The position numbers and the translations under genes are program-made. From assembly GCF_000317615.1 (NCBI RefSeq), contig NC_019780.1:2563840-2627839 (forward strand): DNA of 64,000 nt. The letters run 5' to 3'. Position 1 is the stretch's first letter; the number at the start of each line of letters is the position of its first letter. Below the pieces are notes generated by a model that was not told the DNA's origin, ran no database searches, and saw nothing but the letters and a program-made list of their open reading frames with translations. Below are positions 26,963 through 35,728 of the stretch, one piece after another. Source of the DNA: Dactylococcopsis salina PCC 8305. GTDB lineage: Bacteria; Cyanobacteriota; Cyanobacteriia; Cyanobacteriales; Rubidibacteraceae.

Positions 26963-27925
26963 ATGGCGGGTAGTGAGTTAAAAGCTGATCTTTGGGTTAC
27001 AGAATACATTACCCCTTGGGACATTTATGTGCATGGGGTGACGGAAATCTTGGCACATCAAAAAACAGCATTTCAGGAGATGTATATTGTCCAATCTGGA
27101 GCTTACGGAAAGGGATTAGTTTTAGATGGGAAATGGCAATCTTCCACAGGGGATGAGTTTCTTTACCATGAGGCTTTAGTCCATCCAGGGATGATCGTTC
27201 ATCCGCAGCCGAAAAAGGTTTTAGTGTTGGGAGGGGGTGAAGGCGCAACCATTCGGGAGGTATTGCGCTGGGAAACGGTGGAAAAAGTGAAAATGGTGGA
27301 TATTGATGGGGAGGTAGTGGAAGCCTGTAAACAGCATTTACCAGAGATGCACCAAGGCGCATTCGATGATCCGCGAACGGAGTTGGTCATTGGGGATGCG
27401 TTAGCGGTGTTGGATCAGAGTGAGGAACAATGGGATGTGGTGATTAGTGATCTTTCTGATCCCATTGAGGAAGGCCCTTCGTTTAAGTTATTTACAAAAG
27501 AATTTTTTGAGAAGGTCGATCGCGTTTTAGCCCCTGATGGCAAGTTTATTTTACAAGCCGGACCGGTGGCTTCTCCTTATATTTCCACTCACGCCAAACT
27601 GTTTAATACTCTGAAAACGGTGTTTGAACAGAATGTTTCTTATACGACTTTTGTTCCCACTTACGGTGAACCGTGGAGTTTGATTTTATCTTCTCATACT
27701 GCTTTTAATACTCGTCCCGAACCTACAGCAATTGATCGAATCTTAACCGAAAAAACCACTGGAACGTTACAACTGATTGATGGGATAACCGTTTTGGGGT
27801 TATTCCAAACTCCTGCTTATATTCGTCGCGCGATCGATCAACATCAAGAAATTTTTACTCTCTCTGAACCCCCGAAGTTTTTCGGAAAGGGGGTTAGTCA
27901 TCAATCAGTGACCAGTGATCAGTGA
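26963..27925 (+). CDS. speE: Spermidine synthase-like aminopropyltransferase
   Basis: 320 residues from ATG 26963 (MAGSELKADLWVTEYI), preceded by AAGGAG at 26946-26951; the frame opens earlier at 26900 but those residues look non-coding. The SpeE fold is clear: YGKGLVLDGKWQSSTGDEFLYHEALVHP, the nucleotide-binding VLVLGGGEGATIREVLRW, VDIDGEVVEACKQHLP, and DVVISDLSDPIEEGPS with the catalytic Asp. It transfers an aminopropyl group from decarboxylated SAM to a polyamine; whether the product is spermidine or another polyamine is not decidable. The last residues HQSVTSDQ come from a CAGTGAC repeat array. Confidence 0.88.
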   Translation: MAGSELKADLWVTEYITPWDIYVHGVTEILAHQKTAFQEMYIVQSGAYGKGLVLDGKWQSSTGDEFLYHEALVHPGMIVHPQPKKVLVLGGGEGATIREVLRWETVEKVKMVDIDGEVVEACKQHLPEMHQGAFDDPRTELVIGDALAVLDQSEEQWDVVISDLSDPIEEGPSFKLFTKEFFEKVDRVLAPDGKFILQAGPVASPYISTHAKLFNTLKTVFEQNVSYTTFVPTYGEPWSLILSSHTAFNTRPEPTAIDRILTEKTTGTLQLIDGITVLGLFQTPAYIRRAIDQHQEIFTLSEPPKFFGKGVSHQSVTSDQ

Positions 27926-27990
27926 CCAGTGACCAGTAATCAGTAATCAGTGACCAGTAATCAGTGACCAGTAATCAGTGACCAGTGATA
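27903..27990. repeat. Tandem CAGTGAC/CAGTAAT heptamer array
   Basis: About twelve heptamers of the TGATCAG/TGACCAG type. The array begins inside the speE reading frame and supplies its stop codon. Confidence 0.85.
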
Positions 27991-28046
27991 AATAACGAAT
28001 AACAAACAACAAATAACGATCCCTAAACTGTTTCAGGAGGCACTAA

Positions 28047-28598
28047 TTATTGGAAAATGATTTTTTCTAGTTCAATGAGCGATCGATCGATGTCATCATT
28101 AACAATTGCATAATCAAATTCCTCGGCGGCTGCGATTTCTGTTTTTGCCTCTGCTAATCGCTGCTCGATCGCTTTCGGATCATCTTTCCCCCGTTTTTCC
28201 AACCGTTGTTCTAACACGGGAAGAGAAGGAGGTAAAATAAAAATTCGAGTCGCTTCGGGGAAACTTTCCTGAACTTTTCTTGCTCCCACCACTTCAATTT
28301 CTAAAATTACTTTTTTCCCTGCTTGTAGTTGCTCTTCTACTGCTTTTTTCGGTGTGCCATAATAATTCCCTGTATATTTAGCCCATTCTAAAAATTCCCC
28401 GTTTTCAATCATTGTTTCAAACTCTTCAGAAGATAAAAAATAGTAGTCTTTTCCCTCTACTTCTCCCTCACGAGGAGCGCGAGTGGTTGCGGAAGTTGAT
28501 ACACTCAATTCAGGATGATGAGCGAGGAGTAATTTCACTAATGTTCCTTTTCCTACACCACTGGGTCCGGTAATAACAATCAATTCACCGTTTGCCAT
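28047..28598 (-). CDS. gmk: Guanylate kinase
   Basis: 183 residues. Converts GMP plus ATP to GDP plus ADP. Walker A ITGPSGVGKGTLVKLL (about 7-22), the GMP-binding TRAPREGEVEGKDYYFLS and FLEWAKYTGNYYGTPK, and the later ILEIEVVGARKVQE block are all present. Length is on the short side of normal but complete. Preceded by remA with 12 bp between them, the conserved remA-gmk pair. Confidence 0.96.
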   Translation of the reverse strand: MANGELIVITGPSGVGKGTLVKLLLAHHPELSVSTSATTRAPREGEVEGKDYYFLSSEEFETMIENGEFLEWAKYTGNYYGTPKKAVEEQLQAGKKVILEIEVVGARKVQESFPEATRIFILPPSLPVLEQRLEKRGKDDPKAIEQRLAEAKTEIAAAEEFDYAIVNDDIDRSLIELEKIIFQ

Positions 28599-28610
28599 GA
28601 GTTCTTCCCA

Positions 28611-28877
28611 TTAATTACTAGCTGCTTGGTTATCTTTGCTCAAAACAAAGCGATGTGCAACTGTTTCTGGTTGAATCGCTGACAGAATCACATGGCTAGA
28701 ATCGGTAATAATTACGGCCCTGGTTCGCCTGCCATAAGTGGCATCCACTAACTGACCTCTATCGCGTGCGTCGGTGACAATGCGCTTAATGGGCGCTGAT
28801 TCTGGACTCACGATCGCCACCACCCGATTCGCACAAACTATGTTCCCAAATCCGATATTAATTAGCTGCATTTTCAT
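28611..28877 (-). CDS. remA: RemA/DUF370 family regulator
   Basis: 88 residues. [30 protein letters not shown] and [42 protein letters not shown] are the RemA (DUF370) signature. In Bacillus RemA is a DNA-binding activator of matrix genes; in cyanobacteria the role is unproven. Located directly upstream of gmk in a probable operon. Confidence 0.92.
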   Translation of the reverse strand: MKMQLINIGFGNIVCANRVVAIVSPESAPIKRIVTDARDRGQLVDATYGRRTRAVIITDSSHVILSAIQPETVAHRFVLSKDNQAASN

Positions 28878-29006
28878 ACACTTAACAGCATTTCCTCATT
28901 AACTATGGGTAGCCCTTTTGTCTCTATGTTATCCACAAAAAAAACTCTCTACCATTAAAAAAGATACATATCTTTGATTTGGTTTGATTTTGTCGGAAAA
29001 TGCTTT

Positions 29007-29609
29007 ATGAATAAGGTCTCTCTTGTCCGTTTCTTACTTCCTCTTGGCTTTCAATTGGCGCTGATTTGTGCTATTCCAGCGCCAGCCATCTATACGCAAA
29101 TAACGGGAACAAAGGCGATTCTGCAAACGATTTCTGTTGATCCTTATGGTTTCCTACGCGGCTATTCTCAAACTTTACGGTATGATATTTCTCGCTTGGA
29201 TACTGTGGAAAGTCTCTCTGGCTGGGAAACTGTGGTGCGTCAAACGGGAACAGGTCAGTTTCCTCCCAATGGCATTACTTTATATGTGATTCTACAAGCA
29301 CCAAATCTCGATCGCCCTGTTTCTCCCCCTCGTCCTTGGCAACCGATCGCGGTTCGTCACCAACCACCTGTCAATCTGGGTCAGAATCAAGTTGCTATCA
29401 AAGGTGAGTTAAATAATTCCTCGGTAACTTATGGTTTGGAGCGGTATTATTTCCCTGAATCACAACGACAAAAAATGAATCAAGCGATTAGTAATTTACA
29501 ACAAAACAACACTCAAGAACGTTCTTTTGTGGTAGAAATAAAGGTAGATGAAAAGGGAAATGCTGTTCCGATTAGTCTTTGGTTGGGAGATAAAAATTAC
29601 CGCTTTTAA
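29007..29609 (+). CDS. GDYXXLXY-type membrane-anchored protein
   Basis: 200 residues from ATG 29007 (MNKVSLVRFLLPLGFQLALICAIPAPA). One N-terminal membrane helix/signal anchor, then GFLRGYSQTLRYDIS, a variant of the GDYXXLXY motif seen in a family of small exported proteins of unknown role. The later VAIKGELNNSSVTYGLERYYFPE matches the rest of that family. Not known to be enzymatic. Confidence 0.7.
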   Translation: MNKVSLVRFLLPLGFQLALICAIPAPAIYTQITGTKAILQTISVDPYGFLRGYSQTLRYDISRLDTVESLSGWETVVRQTGTGQFPPNGITLYVILQAPNLDRPVSPPRPWQPIAVRHQPPVNLGQNQVAIKGELNNSSVTYGLERYYFPESQRQKMNQAISNLQQNNTQERSFVVEIKVDEKGNAVPISLWLGDKNYRF

Positions 29610-29633
29610 TTCGCTATGCACAGCTTCTTAATT

Positions 29634-29936
29634 CTGTCAATCCCTCGCAACAAAAGTTTTAACTCTGCAACAAAAATCCATGGCAGTTGTCTGCTAAAAA
29701 CTTGACAAGATTTGCTTCTCCTCAACGATGGCATGGGAGTTTTACCCACCAATTTTGATAAAAGACAAAAACTCCCTCTGGATTATGGTTTCGAGTATCA
29801 TACCTGAAAGGGCGCATTCTCGTCAATATTTTTCTTCGGTGCGCGATCGTTTATTTTTGTTAAGGGGACGGTTTGATTGAAAGAACTAATTTAATATAAC
29901 TATTCAAATTAGCTTTTCTTATCTGTGCTTGACCTA
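29634..29936. repeat. ~303 bp structured direct repeat, copy A
   Basis: Nearly identical to 30012-30316, starting 378 bp apart. It contains GGGAGTTTT...AAAAACTCCC, a pairable stem around ACCCACCAATTTTG, and further motifs shared with the diverged copy at 26172. No ORF. A family of conserved non-coding RNAs is one reading, a MITE another. Confidence 0.8.
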
Positions 29937-30011
29937 GATTAGATATAGAGTTACGATAAAGTGTTATCCAAAGGCTGGAGGAGCAAAAACTCTAAAAGCA
30001 CTCAATTGTAG

Positions 30012-30316
30012 TTCTGTCAATCCCTCGCAACAAAAGTTTTAACTCTGCAACAAAAATCCATGGCAGTTGTCCGCTAAAAACTTGACAAGATTTGCTTCTC
30101 CTCAACGATGGCATGGGAGTTTTACCCACCAATTTTGATAAAAGACAAAAACTCCCTCTGGATTATGGTTTCGAGTATCATACCTGAAACGGCGCATTCT
30201 CGTCAATATTTTTCTTCGGTGCGCGATCGTTTATTTTTGTTAAGGGGACGGTTTGATTGAAAGAACTAATTAAGTATAACTATTCAAATTAGCTTTTCTT
30301 ATCTGTGCTTGATCTA
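30012..30316. repeat. ~303 bp structured direct repeat, copy B
   Basis: Differs from copy A at a handful of positions (for example TCTGCT/TCCGCT, GAAAGGG/GAAACGG, TTTAATATA/TTAAGTATA). The unique spacer between copies (29937-30011) has no match elsewhere in the window. Followed by an array of inverted GTAGGTTGGGT units (30335-30435). Confidence 0.8.
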
Positions 30317-30334
30317 TGTTTTGGTTACTGGTAA

Positions 30335-30435
30335 AAGATGACTGTTGGGTTTCGCTTGGCTTCACCCAACCTACGTTTTCTTCACCCAACCTACGTTTTC
30401 TGTTAGGTTTCGCTTGGCTTCACTAGAGCCTACGT
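30335..30435. repeat. Inverted GTAGGTTGGGT repeats
   Basis: Three adjacent inverted copies (TTGGGTTTCGCTTGGCTTCACCCAACCTACG and shortened variants) that run into the stop region of the DUF1997 gene. Confidence 0.75.
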
Positions 30436-31023
30436 TTGGACTGTTGGGAGATCGTAGCGAGAATGAAAATCGACTTGGACTTGGTGAGTGAGACGACGGG
30501 AGACTTGACGAACAATTTGGGCGAGAACGCGATCGCCCGTTTTCTGTATGACTTTCTTGGGGAAACGATGGATAAATGGAGGGAAATAAACGGTAACACC
30601 TAAATCCAGAGTCCATTCCACTTGAGTCTGAGAAGAGTTGGAGAGAGTGTCTTCTACCAGTTGTAATGCGGCTTGATAGTTGACTTCATAAAATTCTGCG
30701 TCGGGGTTTTCGATCGCAACGGTTTCCATGGAATAGATACCGTCGGTTTCGGGAAGTAATTCCACTCCTAATTTTGGTTCTAATTCAAAGCCTAATGCCC
30801 CAAAACGACCGATCGTAAGAGCATAGCTATTTTCGCCAATAGGTTGAGCTTTCATTGGTTTAGCACAACGGACAAACCACCCTTGATGAGCGTTGAGATA
30901 TTCTTTCACGGTTTCCGCATCACTGGAGAGGGTCATTGTTCCTTCAAACTGATTATAGAAAGAGAACGGCTTTCGTTGTTGAGTTTCGGGTTGTTTGGGT
31001 TGGGTTGATTGAGACTCCATCAC
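30430..31023 (-). CDS. DUF1997 family protein
   Basis: 197 residues. FSFYNQFEGTMTLSSDAETVKEYLNAHQGWFVRCAKPMKAQPIGENSYALTIGRFGALGFELEPKLG matches DUF1997, a cyanobacterial and chloroplast family with a START-like profile and unknown function. It starts four bases after cobB ends, on the same strand, so it is probably in an operon with it. The 3' end touches the inverted GTAGGTTGGGT repeats (LPTVQT). Confidence 0.82.
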   Translation of the reverse strand: MMESQSTQPKQPETQQRKPFSFYNQFEGTMTLSSDAETVKEYLNAHQGWFVRCAKPMKAQPIGENSYALTIGRFGALGFELEPKLGVELLPETDGIYSMETVAIENPDAEFYEVNYQAALQLVEDTLSNSSQTQVEWTLDLGVTVYFPPFIHRFPKKVIQKTGDRVLAQIVRQVSRRLTHQVQVDFHSRYDLPTVQT

Positions 31024-31027
31024 ACAA

Positions 31028-32389
31028 TTAATTGAGGGTTTTCAAAGATTGATTTTGTCGAAGCAATTTTTGGGGAAACTCAGGGATTGTTCCCCAGTGG
31101 AGATGCAAGTAAGACGCATACACTGATCCTAGCTTCCATCCTTCTTGATACTGGTTTTGGTAGAGATCAGACAGTTGATAAAGGGGAGAGGGAGAAGAAT
31201 CTTCACATTGAGAACGATGAAACTCATGTCCCCAGATGATTGTCTCTGTTGAGAGAAGCGGGTGATTGCCAGTGGGAGTGCCTTGACGATAACCTAATGT
31301 TAATCGTTTCTTCATTCGGGTTTCGGTGGGAAGAATGCCTAACATTTCCCAACGGTCTTCCTTGAAGTCGGTGATGCTTTGGGAAAGATACATTAATCCG
31401 CCACATTCGGCGTAGGTAGTCCGTCCCTGTTTGATCGCGCTTTGTATTTGTTTAAGGATGGGGAGATTTTGAGACAATTCTGGAGCGAACATTTCTGGGA
31501 AGCCACCAGCAAAATAGAGGAGATCAAGTTCTGGCGGAAGCTGAGTATCATGGAGAGGACTCCAGAAGACTAATTTTGCGCCAAGATGTTCGAGGAGATC
31601 GAGATTATCTTGATAGTAGAAGTTAAACGCGCGATCGAACGCGACTCCAATTGTTACTGGAAGTTGAGGACGGATATTGTCCCAAAGGGGAGGAACAGAT
31701 GTTTGGGGAGCGTTGAGGAGAGGAAGAAGGAGTGAGAGGTTAAAACTCTCCTGTGCCATTTTTGTCAGCCGTTGTTGGATGCGAGAAAAGTCTTCAATTT
31801 CATTGGTGGGAATTAAACCTAAATGTCGATCGCGCAAGGCGATGTCTTCTTGACGAGAAAAAACTCCTAAAATCGGTAGCTGTAGCGAATCTAAAGCGGT
31901 TTTTAACAGGGTCAAATGTCGCTCACTTCCCACACGGTTTAAAATCACTCCTGCTAATTTAACTTGGGGATGAAAATTTGCGTATCCCTGAGCGATCGCC
32001 GCCACTGATCCAGATAAGCGAGAACAATCAATCACCAACGCCACTGGAACTTGTAATAAACTAGCAAGATGAGCCGTAGAAGCATAATCATGGCGTTGTC
32101 CGAGAGATACCCCATCAAATAGCCCCATCACGCCTTCTATCACCGCATAATCGACTCCTTGACTATGATGGAGAAAGGACTGTTTCACATACTCTGGACT
32201 GGTTAAAATCGGATCGAGATTGCGACAGGGACGACCGGTTACTTGCGTATGAAACATGGGGTCAATATAATCGGGTCCCACTTTATAGGATTGTACCGTT
32301 TCCTGTTGATGAGCTAAAAGGGAAAGCAGAGCGAGGGTGATGGTAGTTTTTCCAACACCACTGCGTTCACCCGCAATAATTAACGCCAT
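31028..32389 (-). CDS. cobB: Cobyrinate a,c-diamide synthase
   Basis: 453 residues; CobB/CbiA amidates the a and c carboxylates of cobyrinic acid with glutamine and ATP in B12 synthesis. P-loop IAGERSGVGKTTITLALLSLL (about 4-24), DYIDPMFH, VIEGVMGLFDG, and the glutaminase-like domain with catalytic Cys in TYAECGGLMYLS (about 328) and the His of WGHEFHRSQ. Complete length. With nrdJ in the window it supports de novo B12 synthesis and use. Confidence 0.95.
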   Translation of the reverse strand: MALIIAGERSGVGKTTITLALLSLLAHQQETVQSYKVGPDYIDPMFHTQVTGRPCRNLDPILTSPEYVKQSFLHHSQGVDYAVIEGVMGLFDGVSLGQRHDYASTAHLASLLQVPVALVIDCSRLSGSVAAIAQGYANFHPQVKLAGVILNRVGSERHLTLLKTALDSLQLPILGVFSRQEDIALRDRHLGLIPTNEIEDFSRIQQRLTKMAQESFNLSLLLPLLNAPQTSVPPLWDNIRPQLPVTIGVAFDRAFNFYYQDNLDLLEHLGAKLVFWSPLHDTQLPPELDLLYFAGGFPEMFAPELSQNLPILKQIQSAIKQGRTTYAECGGLMYLSQSITDFKEDRWEMLGILPTETRMKKRLTLGYRQGTPTGNHPLLSTETIIWGHEFHRSQCEDSSPSPLYQLSDLYQNQYQEGWKLGSVYASYLHLHWGTIPEFPQKLLRQNQSLKTLN

Positions 32390-32443
32390 AATTGATCTCA
32401 GTCTGATGATTGTTCTTAGGATAGCAAACTGATTTAGTGCCTC

Positions 32444-32633
32444 CTAAAAAAGTCCATTGGTTGGTTTAGTAAGGCAAGAGGCAAAAGGCAAGAGGCAAAA
32501 GGCAAGAGGCAAAAGGCAAGAGGCAAAAGGCAAGAGGCTTGCATGCAAGGTGCGTGACGATTGAACAATCAATGAACTTGCATTTTTACTCAGATCTTAA
32601 TCGCCTCAAATCCTTATTTGGTAAAATTTTCAG
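32444..32633. repeat. GGCAAG-core repeat, copy 3
   Basis: Left end CTAAAAAAGTCCATTGGTTGG, about nine AGGCAAA/AGGCAAG heptamers alternating, then the GTGACGATTGAACAATCAAT arm and right end TATTTGGTAAAATTTTCAG. Confidence 0.8.
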
Positions 32634-32774
32634 TTTCCCAACAGCTCATTAATATCAGTGATCGCATCAGAGTTTTCTCTAGCGCGATCGATGCGTTCAC
32701 CTTGATTTTTTTACCAAAATTCATACATTTAATTTTCGTTGCAGCAACTGGACAACTGTGATAGCTTAAAAAGT

Positions 32775-33536
32775 ATGTATGATGAAGACGACCTCACCCT
32801 ACTCGAAACAGACACTGACTTCTTAGAAGAAGACCCTTTGGATCAGATGGAGGCGGTAGAAGAAGAAGCTCCTCCCCCCCTCGATCCAGAGGAAATGTTG
32901 CCGTTGTTAGAAGCCAGTGACGCACCGCAACGGATGTTAGCGGCGCGGGCTTTTTGCGAATTGCAGGACGATCGCGCTGTCCCTGCTTTGATCAATCTTT
33001 TAAGTGATGTCTGTCCGTTGGTGCGAGTTAGTGCCGCTTATGCGTTAGGACGCAACCCGAACCCCGATGCCGTTGAACCGTTACTCAACCAGTTAGCCAC
33101 AGATTGGAATGGTTATGTAAGAAAAGGACTGGTTTGGGCTTTAGGAAACTCGCGCGATCGACGCTCAATTCCCCCACTGTTGCACGCTTTAGCCACAGAC
33201 ATCTCGGCGGTGCGTCTTTGGGCGGCAAGTGCCTTAACTCATGTGGGAAGATTAAATTACGAAGATATTATTCCCGCGATTCCCCCGATTATAGAAGGTT
33301 TAAGGAAAGATAGTGTGGCGGCGGTGCGTAGTAATTGCGCTTGGACATTAGGACAATTATGCGCGGAACTCCCCTCAAATGTTGTGTACGCCACCGCAGT
33401 GGATGCTTTAATTGAAACCTATGTTGAAGATGAAGATTTTGGGGTGAAAGAAGACGCAAAAGCGTCTTTATTAAAACTCGGTGATCCGCGCGGACTGCAA
33501 ATGATTGAGGAATTGGAAGAAGAAGGAATCATTTAG
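32775..33536 (+). CDS. HEAT-repeat protein
   Basis: 253 residues from [16 protein letters not shown] at 32775; ATG 32739 is possible but weaker. An acidic N-terminus (about 1-40, [23 protein letters not shown]) is followed by about five HEAT repeats ([68 protein letters not shown]). A scaffold of the PBS-lyase-like HEAT type found in phycobilisome-linked proteins, without the lyase-specific N-terminal features. Role unknown. Confidence 0.8.
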   Translation: MYDEDDLTLLETDTDFLEEDPLDQMEAVEEEAPPPLDPEEMLPLLEASDAPQRMLAARAFCELQDDRAVPALINLLSDVCPLVRVSAAYALGRNPNPDAVEPLLNQLATDWNGYVRKGLVWALGNSRDRRSIPPLLHALATDISAVRLWAASALTHVGRLNYEDIIPAIPPIIEGLRKDSVAAVRSNCAWTLGQLCAELPSNVVYATAVDALIETYVEDEDFGVKEDAKASLLKLGDPRGLQMIEELEEEGII

Positions 33537-33542
33537 GGTTTG

Positions 33543-33735
33543 CTGAAAAAGTTCATGTTTTCGGTGTAGTAAGGCAAGAGGCAAGTTGCCTTAGGCAAGA
33601 GGCAAAAGGCAAGAGGCAAAAGGCAAGAGGCAAAAGGCAAGAGGCAAAAGGCAAGAGGCAAAAGGCAAGAGGCAAGATTTCAAGGTTTTGATGCAGGGTG
33701 CGTGACTATTGAGCGTTCAATTTCCTTGTTTTTCC
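33543..33735. repeat. GGCAAG-core repeat, copy 4 (diverged)
   Basis: Left end CTGAAAAAGTTCATG, about eleven GGCAAGA/GGCAAAA heptamers, then a diverged right arm (GTGACTATTGAGCGTTCAAT). The right inverted end is not recognisable. Follows the HEAT gene by 6 bp. Confidence 0.75.
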
Positions 33736-33753
33736 AAAGGTGGAGAACTCACA

Positions 33754-33873
33754 TTATTTTTCTTGCAATTTTGACGGGGGTTGACTCGGTTCAAAGAGGT
33801 AGGTGGTATGATTCCCATCAGGATATAAAAACGTACAAACCACTGATAATTCGGGATTATACTTAATAATCAT
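33754..33873 (-). CDS. Possible 39-residue protein or gene fragment
   Basis: MIIKYNPELSVVCTFLYPDG followed by NHTTYLFEPSQPPSKLQEK. The composition looks protein-like, and the frame stays open a few codons upstream of the ATG (DWKESGIQD), so it may be the tail of a decayed larger gene. No family recognised. Just downstream of ycf51 on the same strand. Confidence 0.35.
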   Translation of the reverse strand: MIIKYNPELSVVCTFLYPDGNHTTYLFEPSQPPSKLQEK

Positions 33874-33923
33874 GTCTTGTATGCCAGACTCCTTCCAATC
33901 ACTCAGTCATCGTCTTTACAAGA

Positions 33924-34460
33924 TTAATTCACTTTTGGCGCTTCTGTGTTGCGGCTGGTTGGTAATAGAGAAAATTGTGACGAGAAAACCTCAATACTTA
34001 AATTGCTATCCGATCGATCTTGGGATAATTGTCGTTCCACTTTTCCCAAATATAAAGGCTTAGAAACCCCTTCTTCGGGATGAATGACCGTTCGCGCTCG
34101 AATGGTCATTTGATTATCAGTTCCCCCTAAACGTCCGTAGGAATAGAGATCAGCACTGGCTTTTCTTAAACTTGCTTCTACTTCTGACTCGGTTACGGTT
34201 TGCGGTAACTTAATCACCACCTGTGAGCCGCCATTGTCGTACACCACAGAAAAGGGAGCCGCCCCAGGGACATCAGTATAACTAAATAGTCCTAAAGATA
34301 GACCAAACAAGCCAATGGTGAGAACGCCCATAAAGCCTGTAATTCCCACTAAGCGAAAACGAAATCCCCAATTAAAGATAAAGGCGATGAGGGTAAAAAG
34401 AAAAACAGCACCAGTCAGAATCGCTGACCATTTAATGTAAATTGTAAATTCGGGATTCAT
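33924..34460 (-). CDS. ycf51: Ycf51 family membrane protein
   Basis: 178 residues from MNPEFTIYIKWSAILTG at 34460. The frame opens earlier at 34544 but that extension overlaps ftsW and looks non-coding. Two or three N-terminal membrane helices (FLFTLIAFIFNWGFRFRLVG, FMGVLTIGLFGLSLGLFSYT), then a soluble domain (VVIKLPQTVTESEVEASLRKASADLYSYGRLGG). It matches Ycf51/DUF2518, conserved in cyanobacteria and some plastids, role unknown. It follows ftsW on the same strand by 40 bp. Confidence 0.86.
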   Translation of the reverse strand: MNPEFTIYIKWSAILTGAVFLFTLIAFIFNWGFRFRLVGITGFMGVLTIGLFGLSLGLFSYTDVPGAAPFSVVYDNGGSQVVIKLPQTVTESEVEASLRKASADLYSYGRLGGTDNQMTIRARTVIHPEEGVSKPLYLGKVERQLSQDRSDSNLSIEVFSSQFSLLPTSRNTEAPKVN

Positions 34461-34500
34461 TATTATTATTATTGGTTTATTATTGATCGGTTTGTTTCTA

Positions 34501-35673
34501 TTATCTACGAGAAGAGCTTGGAAACTCAACCACATTCCCTTCATGGTTTTCTCTGGCGACTCTCACCAGTAAACCTGCTAAAAACAAACTGGCTAAGACA
34601 GAGTTTCCGCCATAACTAAACAAGGGAAACGGTAAACCAGTGGTGGGAAGAGAACCAGTGGCAACACCGATGTTGATTAAAGATTGTCCCACCAGAAAAA
34701 TCACTGCTCCCACCGCAATGAGACGATGGACAGCGTTTAGAGCTTGACTAGCGATGATTAAAGCAACAGTAGTAAAACTCATAATTAGTGACAATAGCAC
34801 CACACAACCCACAAAACCAAATTCTTCTGCATAGACGGCAAAAATAAAGTCAGTGTATTGAATGGGTAAATAAAAGAGTTTCTGCTGAGATAATCCTAAA
34901 CCCGTTCCCGATATACCACCAGAACCAATTGCCATCAAACTTTGCGTTAACTGATAACCATCTCCTTGTGCTTCCGCCCAAGGATCAAGAAATGAAATCA
35001 CCCGTTGTCGTTGATAGTCTTGAAAGGTGATGCTGAGTGCTGCTAACCCGACACCACTAGCGGCGACCATAATTAAATATCGCCAACGGATTACTCCCGC
35101 TAGAGCGATTAACCACAAACTCATCCCACATAAAGCGGTATTACTGAGATCAGGTTGAATTAAAATCCCTCCCAATACCATGGCAAAAATAGTGAGCCAA
35201 AACACACGACCAAAGGGTTTGAGACGATACCAATTCCCAAAAACGATCGCGCTTTGTAGGACTAAAAAGGGTTTAATCAATTCTGAAGGTTGTAGGAGTA
35301 ATGGACCCACCGCCAGCCAGCGTTTTGCGCCATTAACTGTCACACCAGCAAACTTAGTGGTAATCACCAACACCAATAAGAGGATCAGAGCAAAGGGAGC
35401 AATTTTCAACCAACGAGTCAGAGAGATACGAGTGACCAGATTAAACAAAAGCAGTCCCACATAAGCCCAAATCACCTGTCGTTTCACGTAATATAATCCA
35501 TCACCAAACTCATCATTGGCAATGGCATAAGAAGCGGAAAACAACACCACTAAACCAATGAGAAGCCAAACGAACGTCAACCAGCGCAAGAGACGGGCTG
35601 ACGTTGCCCAACTTTCGATTTCGGGAGGGAAAAAAGGGATCAGATACTTAAACACCATGAGATCAGAGATCAT
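34501..35673 (-). CDS. ftsW: Cell-division SEDS protein FtsW
   Basis: 390 residues with about ten membrane helices. SEDS hallmarks: VNGAKRWLAVGPLLLQPSELIKPFLVL, DYQRQRVISFLDPWAEAQGDGYQLTQSL, GSGGISGTGLGLSQQKLFYLPIQYTDFIFAVYAEEFGF and GLPFPLFSYGGNSVLASL. FtsW polymerises septal peptidoglycan with its cognate PBP. The start could be M1 or the later Met in MVFKYLIPF. Followed by ycf51. Confidence 0.93.
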   Translation of the reverse strand: MISDLMVFKYLIPFFPPEIESWATSARLLRWLTFVWLLIGLVVLFSASYAIANDEFGDGLYYVKRQVIWAYVGLLLFNLVTRISLTRWLKIAPFALILLLVLVITTKFAGVTVNGAKRWLAVGPLLLQPSELIKPFLVLQSAIVFGNWYRLKPFGRVFWLTIFAMVLGGILIQPDLSNTALCGMSLWLIALAGVIRWRYLIMVAASGVGLAALSITFQDYQRQRVISFLDPWAEAQGDGYQLTQSLMAIGSGGISGTGLGLSQQKLFYLPIQYTDFIFAVYAEEFGFVGCVVLLSLIMSFTTVALIIASQALNAVHRLIAVGAVIFLVGQSLINIGVATGSLPTTGLPFPLFSYGGNSVLASLFLAGLLVRVARENHEGNVVEFPSSSRR

Positions 35674-35728
35674 AACCGACGGCTACGAGGCGGACTCATT
35701 GTAGCAAATTCGGTGTTCCGTTAAGGAA

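Noticed and set aside
27009-27390. Minus-strand ORFs opposite speE
   Set aside because: Shadow frames of a well-recognised enzyme gene.
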